Positions 1 to 5,818 of a DNA stretch of 15,781 nucleotides are shown here, piece after piece. A program made the translations under genes and the position numbers. The stretch is taken from the NCBI GenBank assembly GCA_017543005.1, contig JAFWEA010000021.1, positions 1-15,781 on the forward strand. Direction: 5' to 3'. The number at the start of each line of letters is the position of its first letter. Position 1 is the stretch's first letter. This stretch comes from Solobacterium sp. (GTDB lineage: Bacteria > Bacillota_I > Bacilli_A > Erysipelotrichales > Erysipelotrichaceae). A model generated the notes under the pieces. The model was not told the DNA's origin and searched no databases. It worked only from the letters and a program-made list of their open reading frames with translations.

Positions 1-330
1 AATGCCAGCGTTTCCGGGATGCATGAAACGCTGGAGCCGGCTGTGCTGCGGATGATCCGAATGACGGTGGACGCGGCCCACGCAAAGGGCCGGCGGTGTG
101 CGGTCTGCGGGGAAATGGCAGCGGATGAAGAGGGCATGATGGTGCTGCTCGGACTGGGGGCAGATGAACTGTCTGTCAGTCCGCACGATCTGCTGCGGAT
201 CCGCAAACGGGTGCGGGAACTGTCGGCCGCGGATATGCAGAAACTGGCTGAGCGGGCCTGCGGTATGGCCGGCGGCCGGGAAGTTCATGAACTTCTGTCC
301 GGGTATCGGAACAATTCGTGTATAATCTAA
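1..330 (+). CDS. ptsI: PTS enzyme I (phosphoenolpyruvate-protein phosphotransferase), C-terminal fragment
   Basis: Only the last 109 codons are inside the window; the reading frame is open to base 1, so the 5' part lies upstream. Enzyme I takes phosphate from phosphoenolpyruvate and passes it to HPr, starting sugar uptake by the PTS in the cytoplasm. The fragment matches the end of the PEP-binding TIM barrel: a segment reading VLRMIRMTVDAAHAKGR leads into CGEMA, whose Cys (codon 106-108) is the acid/base residue of the family. It is followed by LLGLGADELSVSP, the usual enzyme I strand and loop, and a helical tail. The TAA stop is at 328-330. Gene identity rests on this C-terminal signature; a PtsP/PpsA-type relative is possible but CGEMA plus the tail length favours PtsI. 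Confidence 0.9.
   Translation, partial: NASVSGMHETLEPAVLRMIRMTVDAAHAKGRRCAVCGEMAADEEGMMVLLGLGADELSVSPHDLLRIRKRVRELSAADMQKLAERACGMAGGREVHELLSGYRNNSCII
321..326 (+). promoter_or_regulatory. candidate -10 element for pssDE inside the ptsI end
   Basis: A perfect TATAAT lies at 321-326, overlapping the last ptsI codons. No convincing -35 hexamer is seen 16-18 bases upstream, and the TG dinucleotide directly abuts the hexamer rather than being one base away. If used, transcription would start near 333, giving pssD a leader of about 25 bases. Confidence 0.45.
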
Positions 331-351
331 GTGTGCAGAGGATGCACACTT
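329..351 (+). other. hairpin ahead of pssD with an SD-like loop
   Basis: Nine bases AAGTGTGCA (329-337) pair perfectly with TGCACACTT (343-351) around the loop GAGGA (338-342). The loop is the only Shine-Dalgarno-like sequence before the pssD ATG at 358, but it ends 15 bases from it, which is further than usual. The structure could be a weak end for ptsI transcripts (a short T-rich stretch follows) or could hold back translation of pssD. I cannot tell which. Confidence 0.5.
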
Positions 352-357
352 TCATTT

Positions 358-831
358 ATGAAGAAAATCGTATTCATATCCAGCACCGGCGGACATCTGA
401 CCGAGCTGCTGCAGCTGCGGGCGATGTTTCCCCGCTGTGACTATCACATCATTACGGAAAAGACGGCGGCGAACGAATCCCTGAAAACGGAATTCGGCAA
501 AGACCGGGTTTCCCTGCTTGTATACGGGACAAAATCCCATCTTTTTTCGTATCTGTTCAAATTTGCCTGGAACTGCATCAAATCCCTGTATCTGTTTCTG
601 AAACTGCAGCCGGACTACATCATCACCACCGGCACGCATACGGCTGTGCCGATGTGCCGGATTGCCCATATGTTCGGCCGCAAGATCATCTGGATTGAGA
701 CCTTTGCCAATGCCACGACCCCGACGGCCGCCGGCAAGATGATCTATCCGATTGCGGATCTGTTCATCGTGCAGTGGGAAAGCATGCTGGAAGTGTATCC
801 GAAGGCTGTATACGGAGGCTGGATTTTCTGA
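358..831 (+). CDS. pssD: PssD/Alg14-like glycosyltransferase subunit
   Basis: This 157-residue protein resembles the PssD/Alg14 family, the membrane-anchoring half of a two-part GT-B glycosyltransferase that adds a sugar to a lipid-linked or polymer precursor. The N-terminus MKKIVFISSTGGHLTELLQL carries the family GGH nucleotide-fold motif. A hydrophobic amphipathic stretch around residues 60-85 (LFKFAWNCIKSLYLFLKL) would place it on the membrane, and PDYIITTGTHTAVP and KIIWIETFAN match conserved core strands. I chose ATG 358 because the motif starts right there; the upstream GTG at 331 would add nine residues foreign to the family. The stop TGA (829-831) overlaps the pssE start, a sign of coupled translation. 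The sugar and acceptor cannot be read from sequence. Confidence 0.85.
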   Translation: MKKIVFISSTGGHLTELLQLRAMFPRCDYHIITEKTAANESLKTEFGKDRVSLLVYGTKSHLFSYLFKFAWNCIKSLYLFLKLQPDYIITTGTHTAVPMCRIAHMFGRKIIWIETFANATTPTAAGKMIYPIADLFIVQWESMLEVYPKAVYGGWIF

Positions 832-1310
832 TGATACTGGTATCTCTTGGAACAAATGACAAACGCTTTGACCGGCTGCTGGCAGCCGTGGAGAAGGCGG
901 TAAAGGACGGCGTCATCACGGATGAGGTCGTCGTGCAGGCCGGCTATACAACCTGGCAGAGTGACTGCATGCGGGTCCAGGATTATCTGGACCGGGAAGA
1001 GTTTGATGAGTATATGAAGACGGCGGACCTTGTCATCTGTCATGGCGGGGTCGGGACGATCATGACCGCCCTGAAGAACCGGCGCCGGATCCTCGCTGCC
1101 GCCCGGCTGCAGAAGTATCATGAACATGTCAATGATCATCAGATTCAGCTGCTGGAAGCCTTCGAAAAAAGAGGCTATCTCATCTACATGCGGGACCTGG
1201 ATGATATCCGCCCGTATCTGGAGAAAGCCCGTGATTTCGAACCGGCAATGTATCAGTCCAATACAGCCGGCATGATTCAGCTGATCGAGGACTGGATTGA
1301 GAAGAATTAA
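831..1310 (+). CDS. pssE: PssE/Alg13-like glycosyltransferase catalytic subunit
   Basis: This 159-residue protein is a stand-alone GT28 C-terminal domain of the PssE/Alg13 type, which binds the UDP-sugar and pairs with PssD/Alg14. It opens MILVSLGTNDKRFDRLL, has the donor-binding motif HGGVGTIMTAL, and then the PssE-style segment KYHEHVNDHQIQLL. The ATG at 831 shares one base with the pssD stop (TGATG), so the two subunits should be made in equal amounts. In Gram-positive bacteria such pairs usually sit in capsule or exopolysaccharide loci; here no other polysaccharide gene is visible. Its stop codon (1308-1310) overlaps the ancestral stop of the convergent phosphatase gene. Confidence 0.87.
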   Translation: MILVSLGTNDKRFDRLLAAVEKAVKDGVITDEVVVQAGYTTWQSDCMRVQDYLDREEFDEYMKTADLVICHGGVGTIMTALKNRRRILAAARLQKYHEHVNDHQIQLLEAFEKRGYLIYMRDLDDIRPYLEKARDFEPAMYQSNTAGMIQLIEDWIEKN

Positions 1311-1390
1311 AACCTGCGGTGCCGCGAGGGGACATAGAATTCAGCCATGTCGTCCAGCCGCACGCAGCCCAGGGTATGCCCGAAGACGCA
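1307..1390 (-). pseudogene. C-terminal remnant of the metallophosphatase after the in-frame TGA
   Basis: Reading on past the TGA in the same frame gives 27 residues, starting CVFGHTLGCVRLDD and ending in a TAA at 1307-1309. This is the expected family ending: a Gly-rich turn, a beta strand with L-x-C-V-R-L-D-D, then FYV. Because no frame change is needed, a single G to T change (GGA to TGA) at codon 212 explains the break. The full-length ancestor would be 239 residues, normal for the family. It may be a true nonsense mutation or a sequencing error. Confidence 0.7.
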
Positions 1391-2026
1391 TCAGCAGTCA
1401 ATATGCAGGATGCTTTTCTTTTTCCCGTGGGCAATAATCCCGTCATATTCCGGACCGTACAGGAAAGTCGGCAGGTGTCCGACGATCATGGTCACATCAT
1501 CAAAGGGATTGTCATCCAGCCCGATATGCGGCCAGATCAGCTCGCTTACCGGCACTGATGAAATCCGCACGCCCTTGTAACAGTAACTGCCCAGGCCCGC
1601 ATGCACCAAAAGGACCTTCCGGCCCATCAGCGTGAGTTCCTTGTAATAAACCTGATTCTCCAGGAACAGCTTGATGTCATAGCAGTCCGGATAATCGAGT
1701 TCCATGAAGGCATCCGCCGTGGCAAAGCCGCCGTTGTAATCCAGCCACAGCCGCAGATCATCGGAAAGGGGCACTTCGCTGTCTTCCCGCTTGGCATCGA
1801 TCAGGGTCTGGATATGACGGTGAAACCAGACATCGTGATTGCCGAAAATCAGGTGCATGTTCGGCTGCTTCATGATCTTCTGCAGCAGGGCAATCGAATC
1901 TCTGCCGCGGTCACAGACATCACCGATAATGTACATTTCATCATAGCTGCTGAAAGTGATGCGCTCGAGCATCTCTTCAAATTCGTGCAGGCAGCCATGC
2001 AGGTCACTGATTGCGTAAGTACTCAT
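1391..2026 (-). CDS. PPP-family metallophosphatase (Ser/Thr phosphatase or Ap4A hydrolase type), C-terminally truncated
   Basis: The 211-residue product has all metal and active-site motifs of the calcineurin-like PPP family: SDLHG (residues 7-11), GDVCDRG (35-41), GNHD (62-65), VHAGL (141-145) and VGHLP (182-186). Relatives remove phosphate from Ser/Thr proteins or cleave diadenosine tetraphosphate; sequence does not separate these. The frame ends at TGA (1391-1393) after HIDC, where the family normally reads HIDCG and continues. The same frame goes on for 27 codons after the TGA with a recognisable family C-terminus (next entry). All catalytic residues lie before the stop, so a shortened enzyme may still fold. 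ATG 2024-2026 has no clear ribosome site and a -10 element only 18 bases upstream. Confidence 0.82.
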   Translation of the reverse strand: MSTYAISDLHGCLHEFEEMLERITFSSYDEMYIIGDVCDRGRDSIALLQKIMKQPNMHLIFGNHDVWFHRHIQTLIDAKREDSEVPLSDDLRLWLDYNGGFATADAFMELDYPDCYDIKLFLENQVYYKELTLMGRKVLLVHAGLGSYCYKGVRISSVPVSELIWPHIGLDDNPFDDVTMIVGHLPTFLYGPEYDGIIAHGKKKSILHIDC

Positions 2027-2044
2027 AAGAATTACCGGTGTACT

Positions 2045-2053
2045 ATTCTATCA
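2045..2053 (-). promoter_or_regulatory. extended -10 promoter of the metallophosphatase gene
   Basis: On the minus strand the sequence reads TGATAGAAT (2053 to 2045), an extended -10. The predicted start of transcription is near 2038, leaving about 12 bases before the ATG and no Shine-Dalgarno sequence in them. It fires away from the yebC promoter. Confidence 0.5.
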
Positions 2054-2081
2054 CGGCCTGCCTGTAATCACCAGAGAACTC

Positions 2082-2110
2082 TTTTCATCAGAGAATCTCT
2101 TTGTTATAAT
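2082..2110 (+). promoter_or_regulatory. yebC promoter with extended -10
   Basis: TTTTCA (2082-2087, four of six matches to the -35 consensus) and TATAAT (2105-2110) are separated by 17 bases, with TG one base upstream of the -10 (2102-2103). The leader to the yebC ATG would be about 29 bases. Confidence 0.7.
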
Positions 2111-2145
2111 CATTGAGTAAAATTTGAAGGGTGGTAGTAATTTTT

Positions 2146-2874
2146 ATGGGAAGAGCGCATGAAGTACGCGCGGCCTCTATGGCCAAGACCGCAGCTTTGA
2201 AATCCAAGCTGTATTCAAGATTCGGTAAGGAACTGTATATCGCAGCAAAGTCCGGTGTCCCTGACCCGGATATGAATCTGGCCCTCGCCAGAAAGATCAA
2301 GGAAGCCAAGTCCAACCAGGTTCCGGCCGATGTCATCAAGAGAGCGATCGACAAGGCCAAGGGCGGCACGGACGAAAGCTATACAGAATGCCGGTATGAA
2401 GGCTTCGGCCCGGGCAGCAGCACGATTATCATCGACTGCCTGACCGACAACACCAACCGTGCCTATACGGAAGTCAAGACGGCTTTCAACAAGTCCAAGG
2501 GTTCCAAGATCGCCAATGCCGGTGCAGTTTCGTTCAACTATGAACAGTGCGGCCTGTTTGTCTTCCCGTATGAAGACGAAGAAGGCATGCTGGATGCGCT
2601 GATGGAAGGCGAAGTTGACGTCCAGGATATTTCCGTCGAGGACGGCACGATGACCGTCAAGACTGTATTCCAGGACTTCGGCAAGGCGCAGGATGCGATT
2701 GAAAAGCTGATCCCGGGTGTCGAGTTTGAAGTCTGCGAAGTCACGATGCTGCCGAATGAGTATGTCACACTGAACAGCCAGGAAGAAATCGACGGCTTTG
2801 ACAAGCTGATGGCACTGCTCAACGACATCGATGATGTCAACAAGATCTACACAAACGTCACAAGCGCTGAATAA
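2146..2874 (+). CDS. yebC: YebC/PmpR family (TACO1-like) protein, YeeN-type
   Basis: This 242-residue protein belongs to the YebC/PmpR/TACO1 family, cytoplasmic three-domain proteins annotated as transcription regulators and linked to translation (mitochondrial TACO1 activates synthesis of a specific protein). The N-terminus MGRAHEVRAASMAKTAALKS replaces the classical MAGHSKW start and fits the YeeN-like branch common in low-GC Firmicutes. KLYSRFGKELYIAAKSG, NLALARKIKEAKSNQVPADV and YEGFGPGSSTIIIDCLTDN are strong family blocks, and ELIPGVEFEV-like and EEIDGFDKL-like segments form the last domain. I chose ATG 2146 over the GTG at 2131 because the family begins with MGR; the ribosome site is GAAGGGTGG at 2126-2134. 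It is monocistronic, with its own promoter and terminator. Confidence 0.93.
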   Translation: MGRAHEVRAASMAKTAALKSKLYSRFGKELYIAAKSGVPDPDMNLALARKIKEAKSNQVPADVIKRAIDKAKGGTDESYTECRYEGFGPGSSTIIIDCLTDNTNRAYTEVKTAFNKSKGSKIANAGAVSFNYEQCGLFVFPYEDEEGMLDALMEGEVDVQDISVEDGTMTVKTVFQDFGKAQDAIEKLIPGVEFEVCEVTMLPNEYVTLNSQEEIDGFDKLMALLNDIDDVNKIYTNVTSAE

Positions 2875-2885
2875 GTTCAAACAGC

Positions 2886-2915
2886 AAACCGGCCGGTTAA
2901 TCCCGGCCGGTTTTT
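2886..2915 (+). terminator. rho-independent terminator of yebC
   Basis: An 11-bp stem AAACCGGCCGG (2886-2896) with CCGGCCGGTTT (2903-2913), loop TTAATC, and five T to 2915. The stop codon of the convergent tmcAL gene lies in the loop (2897-2899). Read on the minus strand the stem is kept but the T-tract is poor, so it serves yebC best. Confidence 0.88.
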
Positions 2916-4024
2916 CTGATGATATGGACTCCGCCGATTTCCGCCTTGCGGATCTGTTCGGCTTCTTCCGGCGTCAGCACGGAAGTGTAGAGCAGGGTGG
3001 TGCGGTATTCGAGCTGCCGCCAGGGCAGCGGCACGTCGGCAAAGCGGCTGGCGACGCGGACGTTACTGTCACGCAGCTGATGGAGGTACTGCCGGCCGGT
3101 ATCGTTGAAAGCCAGCACCCGCAGGGTATCCGGTTCGCCAAGACTGCGGGCTTCTTCCTTTGTGACCTGGTTCATGATCTGCAGCAGGCTGCGGCGGATC
3201 CGTCCGGCGGTATAGCGCACCGTGACGGCATCCCGCAGGAAGCCTTCATAGGTATAGTTCTTCGCGGCGGTCTCCTGCAGATGTTTTTCCAGGCCCTCAT
3301 TGAGCAGGAAGAAGGCAGCCAGCTGTTCCCGTTTCATGGTCAGCAGCAGGGTTCTGACATAGCTGTAGTAACGCTCCATCGTGACCGGTTCCCTTGCGGC
3401 CATGACTGTCTGCATCGGGGTGGTTTCCGGCAGGGGAACGCCTTCACTCCAGGCCTTGCGCAGGGCCAGACCGCTGGCCCAGAGACCAAGTTCCGGATCC
3501 AGATAATCGCCCTGCCGCTGCACCAGCACCGGCGTCATGCCCGTATCTTTCATCTCGCGCAGATAGCAGACCGCCAGGATGTCATTGGGCATCATGCTGG
3601 CCGTCAGCAGGCTGTAAGCCTTCGGATATCCGGCCCCGGTTTTCATCATGGTCCGGATATGGTCCGGATTGACCGGGGTATCGGCGATTTCCTGCAGGTT
3701 TTCAAGATTGCCGCATTCGCTGCCGAAGCTCACGGCTTCACAGCCGGCCAGTTGCAGCAGCCGGATGCCGCCGTGGGCAAACTGGGACGCGCTCTGGGTG
3801 GCATAAAGATAGGGCAGTTCAATGACCAGGTCGGCCCCGCCCCGGATGGCGGCTTCCGCCCGTGCCCATTTGTCGATGGCAGCCGGTTCCCCGCGCTGCA
3901 CAAAATTGCCGGACATGACCGCAATGATGCAGTCGGCCCCGGTACTTCTGCGGGTTTCGGCAATGTGATGGATATGTCCTTCGTGAAACGGATTGTATTC
4001 CGCGATGATTCCGCAAGCTTTCAT
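2897..4024 (-). CDS. tmcAL: tRNA(Met) cytidine acetate ligase (TmcAL, YlbM)
   Basis: TmcAL acetylates the wobble cytidine (ac4C34) of elongator tRNA-Met using acetate and ATP through an acetyl-AMP intermediate. The 375-residue protein begins MKACGIIAEYNPFHEGHIHH, carrying the HxGH nucleotidyltransferase motif (His14, His17). It continues with MSGNFVQRGEPAAIDKWAR (about residues 37-55) and ADLVIELPYLYATQSA, all hallmarks of the family. The length is slightly under the roughly 380-415 usual for relatives, with the C-terminal helical part complete to the stop. ATG 4022-4024 is preceded by GAGG about seven bases upstream; a start further upstream would add unrelated residues. It runs against yebC and away from the hydrolase gene; no clear promoter was seen. 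Confidence 0.93.
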   Translation of the reverse strand: MKACGIIAEYNPFHEGHIHHIAETRRSTGADCIIAVMSGNFVQRGEPAAIDKWARAEAAIRGGADLVIELPYLYATQSASQFAHGGIRLLQLAGCEAVSFGSECGNLENLQEIADTPVNPDHIRTMMKTGAGYPKAYSLLTASMMPNDILAVCYLREMKDTGMTPVLVQRQGDYLDPELGLWASGLALRKAWSEGVPLPETTPMQTVMAAREPVTMERYYSYVRTLLLTMKREQLAAFFLLNEGLEKHLQETAAKNYTYEGFLRDAVTVRYTAGRIRRSLLQIMNQVTKEEARSLGEPDTLRVLAFNDTGRQYLHQLRDSNVRVASRFADVPLPWRQLEYRTTLLYTSVLTPEEAEQIRKAEIGGVHIIRKTGRD

Positions 4025-4041
4025 AATTGACCTCATGTCTA

Positions 4042-4050
4042 TGTTACAAT
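4042..4050 (+). promoter_or_regulatory. extended -10 promoter of the alpha/beta hydrolase gene
   Basis: TGTTACAAT (4042-4050) is an extended -10 element. A TTGACC at 4027-4032 is only 12 bases upstream, too close to serve as its -35. Transcription would begin near 4057, about 19 bases before the ATG, with AAGGTG (4065-4070) as the ribosome site. Confidence 0.5.
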
Positions 4051-4075
4051 AAAAAGCGGGAAAGAAGGTGTCTTT

Positions 4076-4969
4076 ATGAGTGATACACTGGCTGTCAGTA
4101 TGTACCGGCCGAAGGGGGAACCCCTGGCCGTTGTGGAAATTATTCACGGCATGGCCGAACATCGGAAACGTTATGATGAGTTTGCCCGCTGGCTGCAGGC
4201 GAAGGGATTTGCCGTAGCTACCTACGATCTGCCGGGACATGGGGAAACGGCCGAGGGAGCAACCCTGGGTTATTTCGGCATGAAGGACGGCTGGGGGAAC
4301 CTGGTCAAGAGTGCCCGCACCGTGGCCGAAGAATGCATGCGGCAGTACCCGGGCAAGCCTTTCTTTATCCTCGGTCATTCCATGGGGACCATGATTGCCC
4401 GCTGCTATCTGCAGAAATACGACGGGGATCTGAGCGGCATGATCCTGAGCGGGGCACCGAACTATAACAGTGCGGCCTCGGCCGGGGTGACTCTGGCCAA
4501 GGTCCTGCGGGGCTTCAAGGGCCCCAAGGGCCACAGCAAGCTGATGGACCAGATGGTGACCGGCAATTTCAACAAGTCCGTCAGGAATCCGAAGACCCCG
4601 GTGGACTGGCTCAGCTACAATGAGGAAAATGTGCAGAAGTACATCGCCGACCCGCTGAGCGGTTTCCCGTTCACGATCCAGGGCTACATGGATGAACTGC
4701 AGGGCATGCAGCAGATGGCTGATGTCAGCCGCTACGAATGCCGCAACCATGAACTGCCGATCTATTTCTTTGCCGGGGAGGAAGACCCCTGCATCGGCGG
4801 TCTGAGCGGGCTGGAGAGTTCGATTGAAACCCTGCACAAGGCCGGCTATGTCAACATCACCAGCCGCCTGTATCCGCATATGCGCCACGAAACACTCAAC
4901 GAAGAAGACCGCCTGCGGGTATACGAAGAAACAGCCCGGTGGCTGAGTGAACAGGTGAAGCAGGCCTAA
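4076..4969 (+). CDS. alpha/beta hydrolase, monoacylglycerol lipase/lysophospholipase-like
   Basis: A 297-residue serine hydrolase of the Hydrolase_4 group, expected to act in the cytoplasm because no signal peptide is present. IIHGMAEH (22-29) gives the oxyanion region, GHSMGT (100-105) the nucleophile elbow with Ser102, EEDPC the acid Asp237, and MRHE the catalytic His271. An insertion between about residues 135 and 225 forms the lid that sets substrate choice. Homologues cleave monoacylglycerols, lysophospholipids or other esters; the real substrate is unknown. The ATG at 4076 has AAGGTG five bases upstream. It seems to be a single-gene unit between tmcAL (divergent) and yceD-rpmF (own promoter). 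Confidence 0.85.
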   Translation: MSDTLAVSMYRPKGEPLAVVEIIHGMAEHRKRYDEFARWLQAKGFAVATYDLPGHGETAEGATLGYFGMKDGWGNLVKSARTVAEECMRQYPGKPFFILGHSMGTMIARCYLQKYDGDLSGMILSGAPNYNSAASAGVTLAKVLRGFKGPKGHSKLMDQMVTGNFNKSVRNPKTPVDWLSYNEENVQKYIADPLSGFPFTIQGYMDELQGMQQMADVSRYECRNHELPIYFFAGEEDPCIGGLSGLESSIETLHKAGYVNITSRLYPHMRHETLNEEDRLRVYEETARWLSEQVKQA

Positions 4970-4993
4970 TATGTCTTTATAAATAGATCATCA

Positions 4994-5021
4994 TTGACTT
5001 TGAAATGCGGTTTGCTATAAT
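4994..5021 (+). promoter_or_regulatory. strong promoter of the yceD-rpmF operon
   Basis: TTGACT (4994-4999), a 16-base spacer, and TATAAT (5016-5021) with TG at 5013-5014 make an extended -10 promoter, the best match in the window. Transcription would start near 5028; the leader carries AAGGAG (5039-5044) before the GTG start at 5053. Confidence 0.85.
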
Positions 5022-5052
5022 TTAATCCGTTAACGACGAAGGAGACGCACTC

Positions 5053-5562
5053 GTGAAATGGACCCGTTCGGAACTGCTGCAGTCCGGGAAAAATGTGAAT
5101 TTTGACACGGAAGCAGTCATTGATCCTGAGGTATTCAGGGACAATGCCAGAATCAACGGAACCAGGGATATCCGGGTAACCGGCCATGGCTTTCTGGATG
5201 ATCATTCCGGCTGTTTCTATGCGGATATCAATGTGTCCGGTGTCATGCTGATACCGGATGCGGTAACGGGCAAAGAGATCGAATATCCCTTTGAGACCGG
5301 CGGCGAGGAAGTATTTGCCTTTGAGGACACCGGAGAAGACGGCGTTTGGATCGTTACGGATGATGTCATTGATCTGTACCCGGCAGTGATCGCCCAGATC
5401 CTGATGGAGGTACCGATGCAGGTGACCATCGCTTCTTCGGATGAATACCCCAGCGGAGACGGCTGGCGGGTCATCAGCGAAGAAGAGTATCAGAAAAGTC
5501 AGGAGGACAGAATTGATCCCCGCCTGGCAAAACTGAAGGAATTTAAATCAGAAAATCAATAG
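5053..5562 (+). CDS. yceD: YceD/DUF177 family protein (23S rRNA/50S accumulation)
   Basis: This 169-residue acidic protein fits the YceD (DUF177) family, needed for normal 23S rRNA levels in bacteria and plastids, and almost always encoded directly before rpmF, as here. Visible family traits are the internal DINVSGVMLIPDAVTGKEI segment leading to a YPF strand, the acidic stretch EEVFAFEDTGEDG, and the C-terminal IDPRLAKLKEF that ends most Firmicute members. The Cys pair seen in proteobacterial YceD is absent, as is common in this phylum. The start is GTG 5053, eight bases after AAGGAG; no ATG gives a better N-terminus. Fifteen bases separate it from rpmF, so the two are co-transcribed from the promoter at 4994-5021. 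Confidence 0.85.
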   Translation: MKWTRSELLQSGKNVNFDTEAVIDPEVFRDNARINGTRDIRVTGHGFLDDHSGCFYADINVSGVMLIPDAVTGKEIEYPFETGGEEVFAFEDTGEDGVWIVTDDVIDLYPAVIAQILMEVPMQVTIASSDEYPSGDGWRVISEEEYQKSQEDRIDPRLAKLKEFKSENQ

Positions 5563-5577
5563 GGAGGTGTCAGGCAG

Positions 5578-5754
5578 ATGGCAGTACAGCAGAGAAGAGT
5601 ATCCAAGACAAGAAAGAATAAGAGAAGAACGCATTACAAGCTCGCGGCTCCGACTCTTGTCAAGTGCCCGGTATGCGGTGAGATGAAGCGTCCTCATCAT
5701 GCATGCCCGAACTGCGGTGCAGTTGGAAAAGAAGCTCCGGCTACACAGGCTTAA
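5578..5754 (+). CDS. rpmF: 50S ribosomal protein bL32
   Basis: The 58-residue product starts MAVQQRRVSKTRKNKRRTHY, the classical basic L32 N-terminus, and has a four-Cys zinc ribbon CPVC (30-33) and CPNC (43-46). bL32 sits near the exit-tunnel side of the large ribosomal subunit. Keeping all four Cys marks it as the zinc-binding (C+) form. AGGGAGGTG (5561-5569) is a strong ribosome site overlapping the yceD stop. A terminator follows at once. Confidence 0.97.
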   Translation: MAVQQRRVSKTRKNKRRTHYKLAAPTLVKCPVCGEMKRPHHACPNCGAVGKEAPATQA

Positions 5755-5758
5755 ACCG

Positions 5759-5789
5759 AAAAAAGCATTGCCAGCGCAATGTTTTTTTT
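5759..5789 (+). terminator. rho-independent terminator of yceD-rpmF
   Basis: CATTGC (5766-5771) pairs with GCAATG (5776-5781) around CAGC, and the stem extends through A-rich and T-rich flanks. Eight T (5782-5789) follow. Confidence 0.9.
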
Positions 5790-5793
5790 GTTT

Positions 5794-5818
5794 AAAAAAG
5801 GCCGGTGATTCCGGCCTT
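5794..5818 (-). terminator. rho-independent terminator of the EamA transporter gene
   Basis: On the minus strand AAGGCCGG (5818-5811) pairs with CCGGCCTT (5805-5798) over a five-base loop and runs into six T (5799-5794). The TAA stop of the transporter (5819-5817) reaches into the stem. Back to back with the rpmF terminator, it insulates the two convergent units. Confidence 0.85.

Noticed and set aside
1391..1393. Selenocysteine or reassigned UGA codon in the phosphatase
   Set aside because: The family residue is Gly, not Cys, and the short UUCG-capped fold after the codon is too weak to be called a SECIS. TGA is used as a normal stop elsewhere (829-831 before a coupled start, and 11852-11854 before a terminator), so a code change is unlikely.
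2131..2145. GTG at 2131 as yebC start
   Set aside because: The GTG lies inside the ribosome site itself, and the family begins at the MGR encoded from 2146.
2831..4030. 399-codon plus-strand open frame opposite tmcAL
   Set aside because: It runs through the yebC terminator and mirrors tmcAL, whose catalytic motifs are unmistakable.
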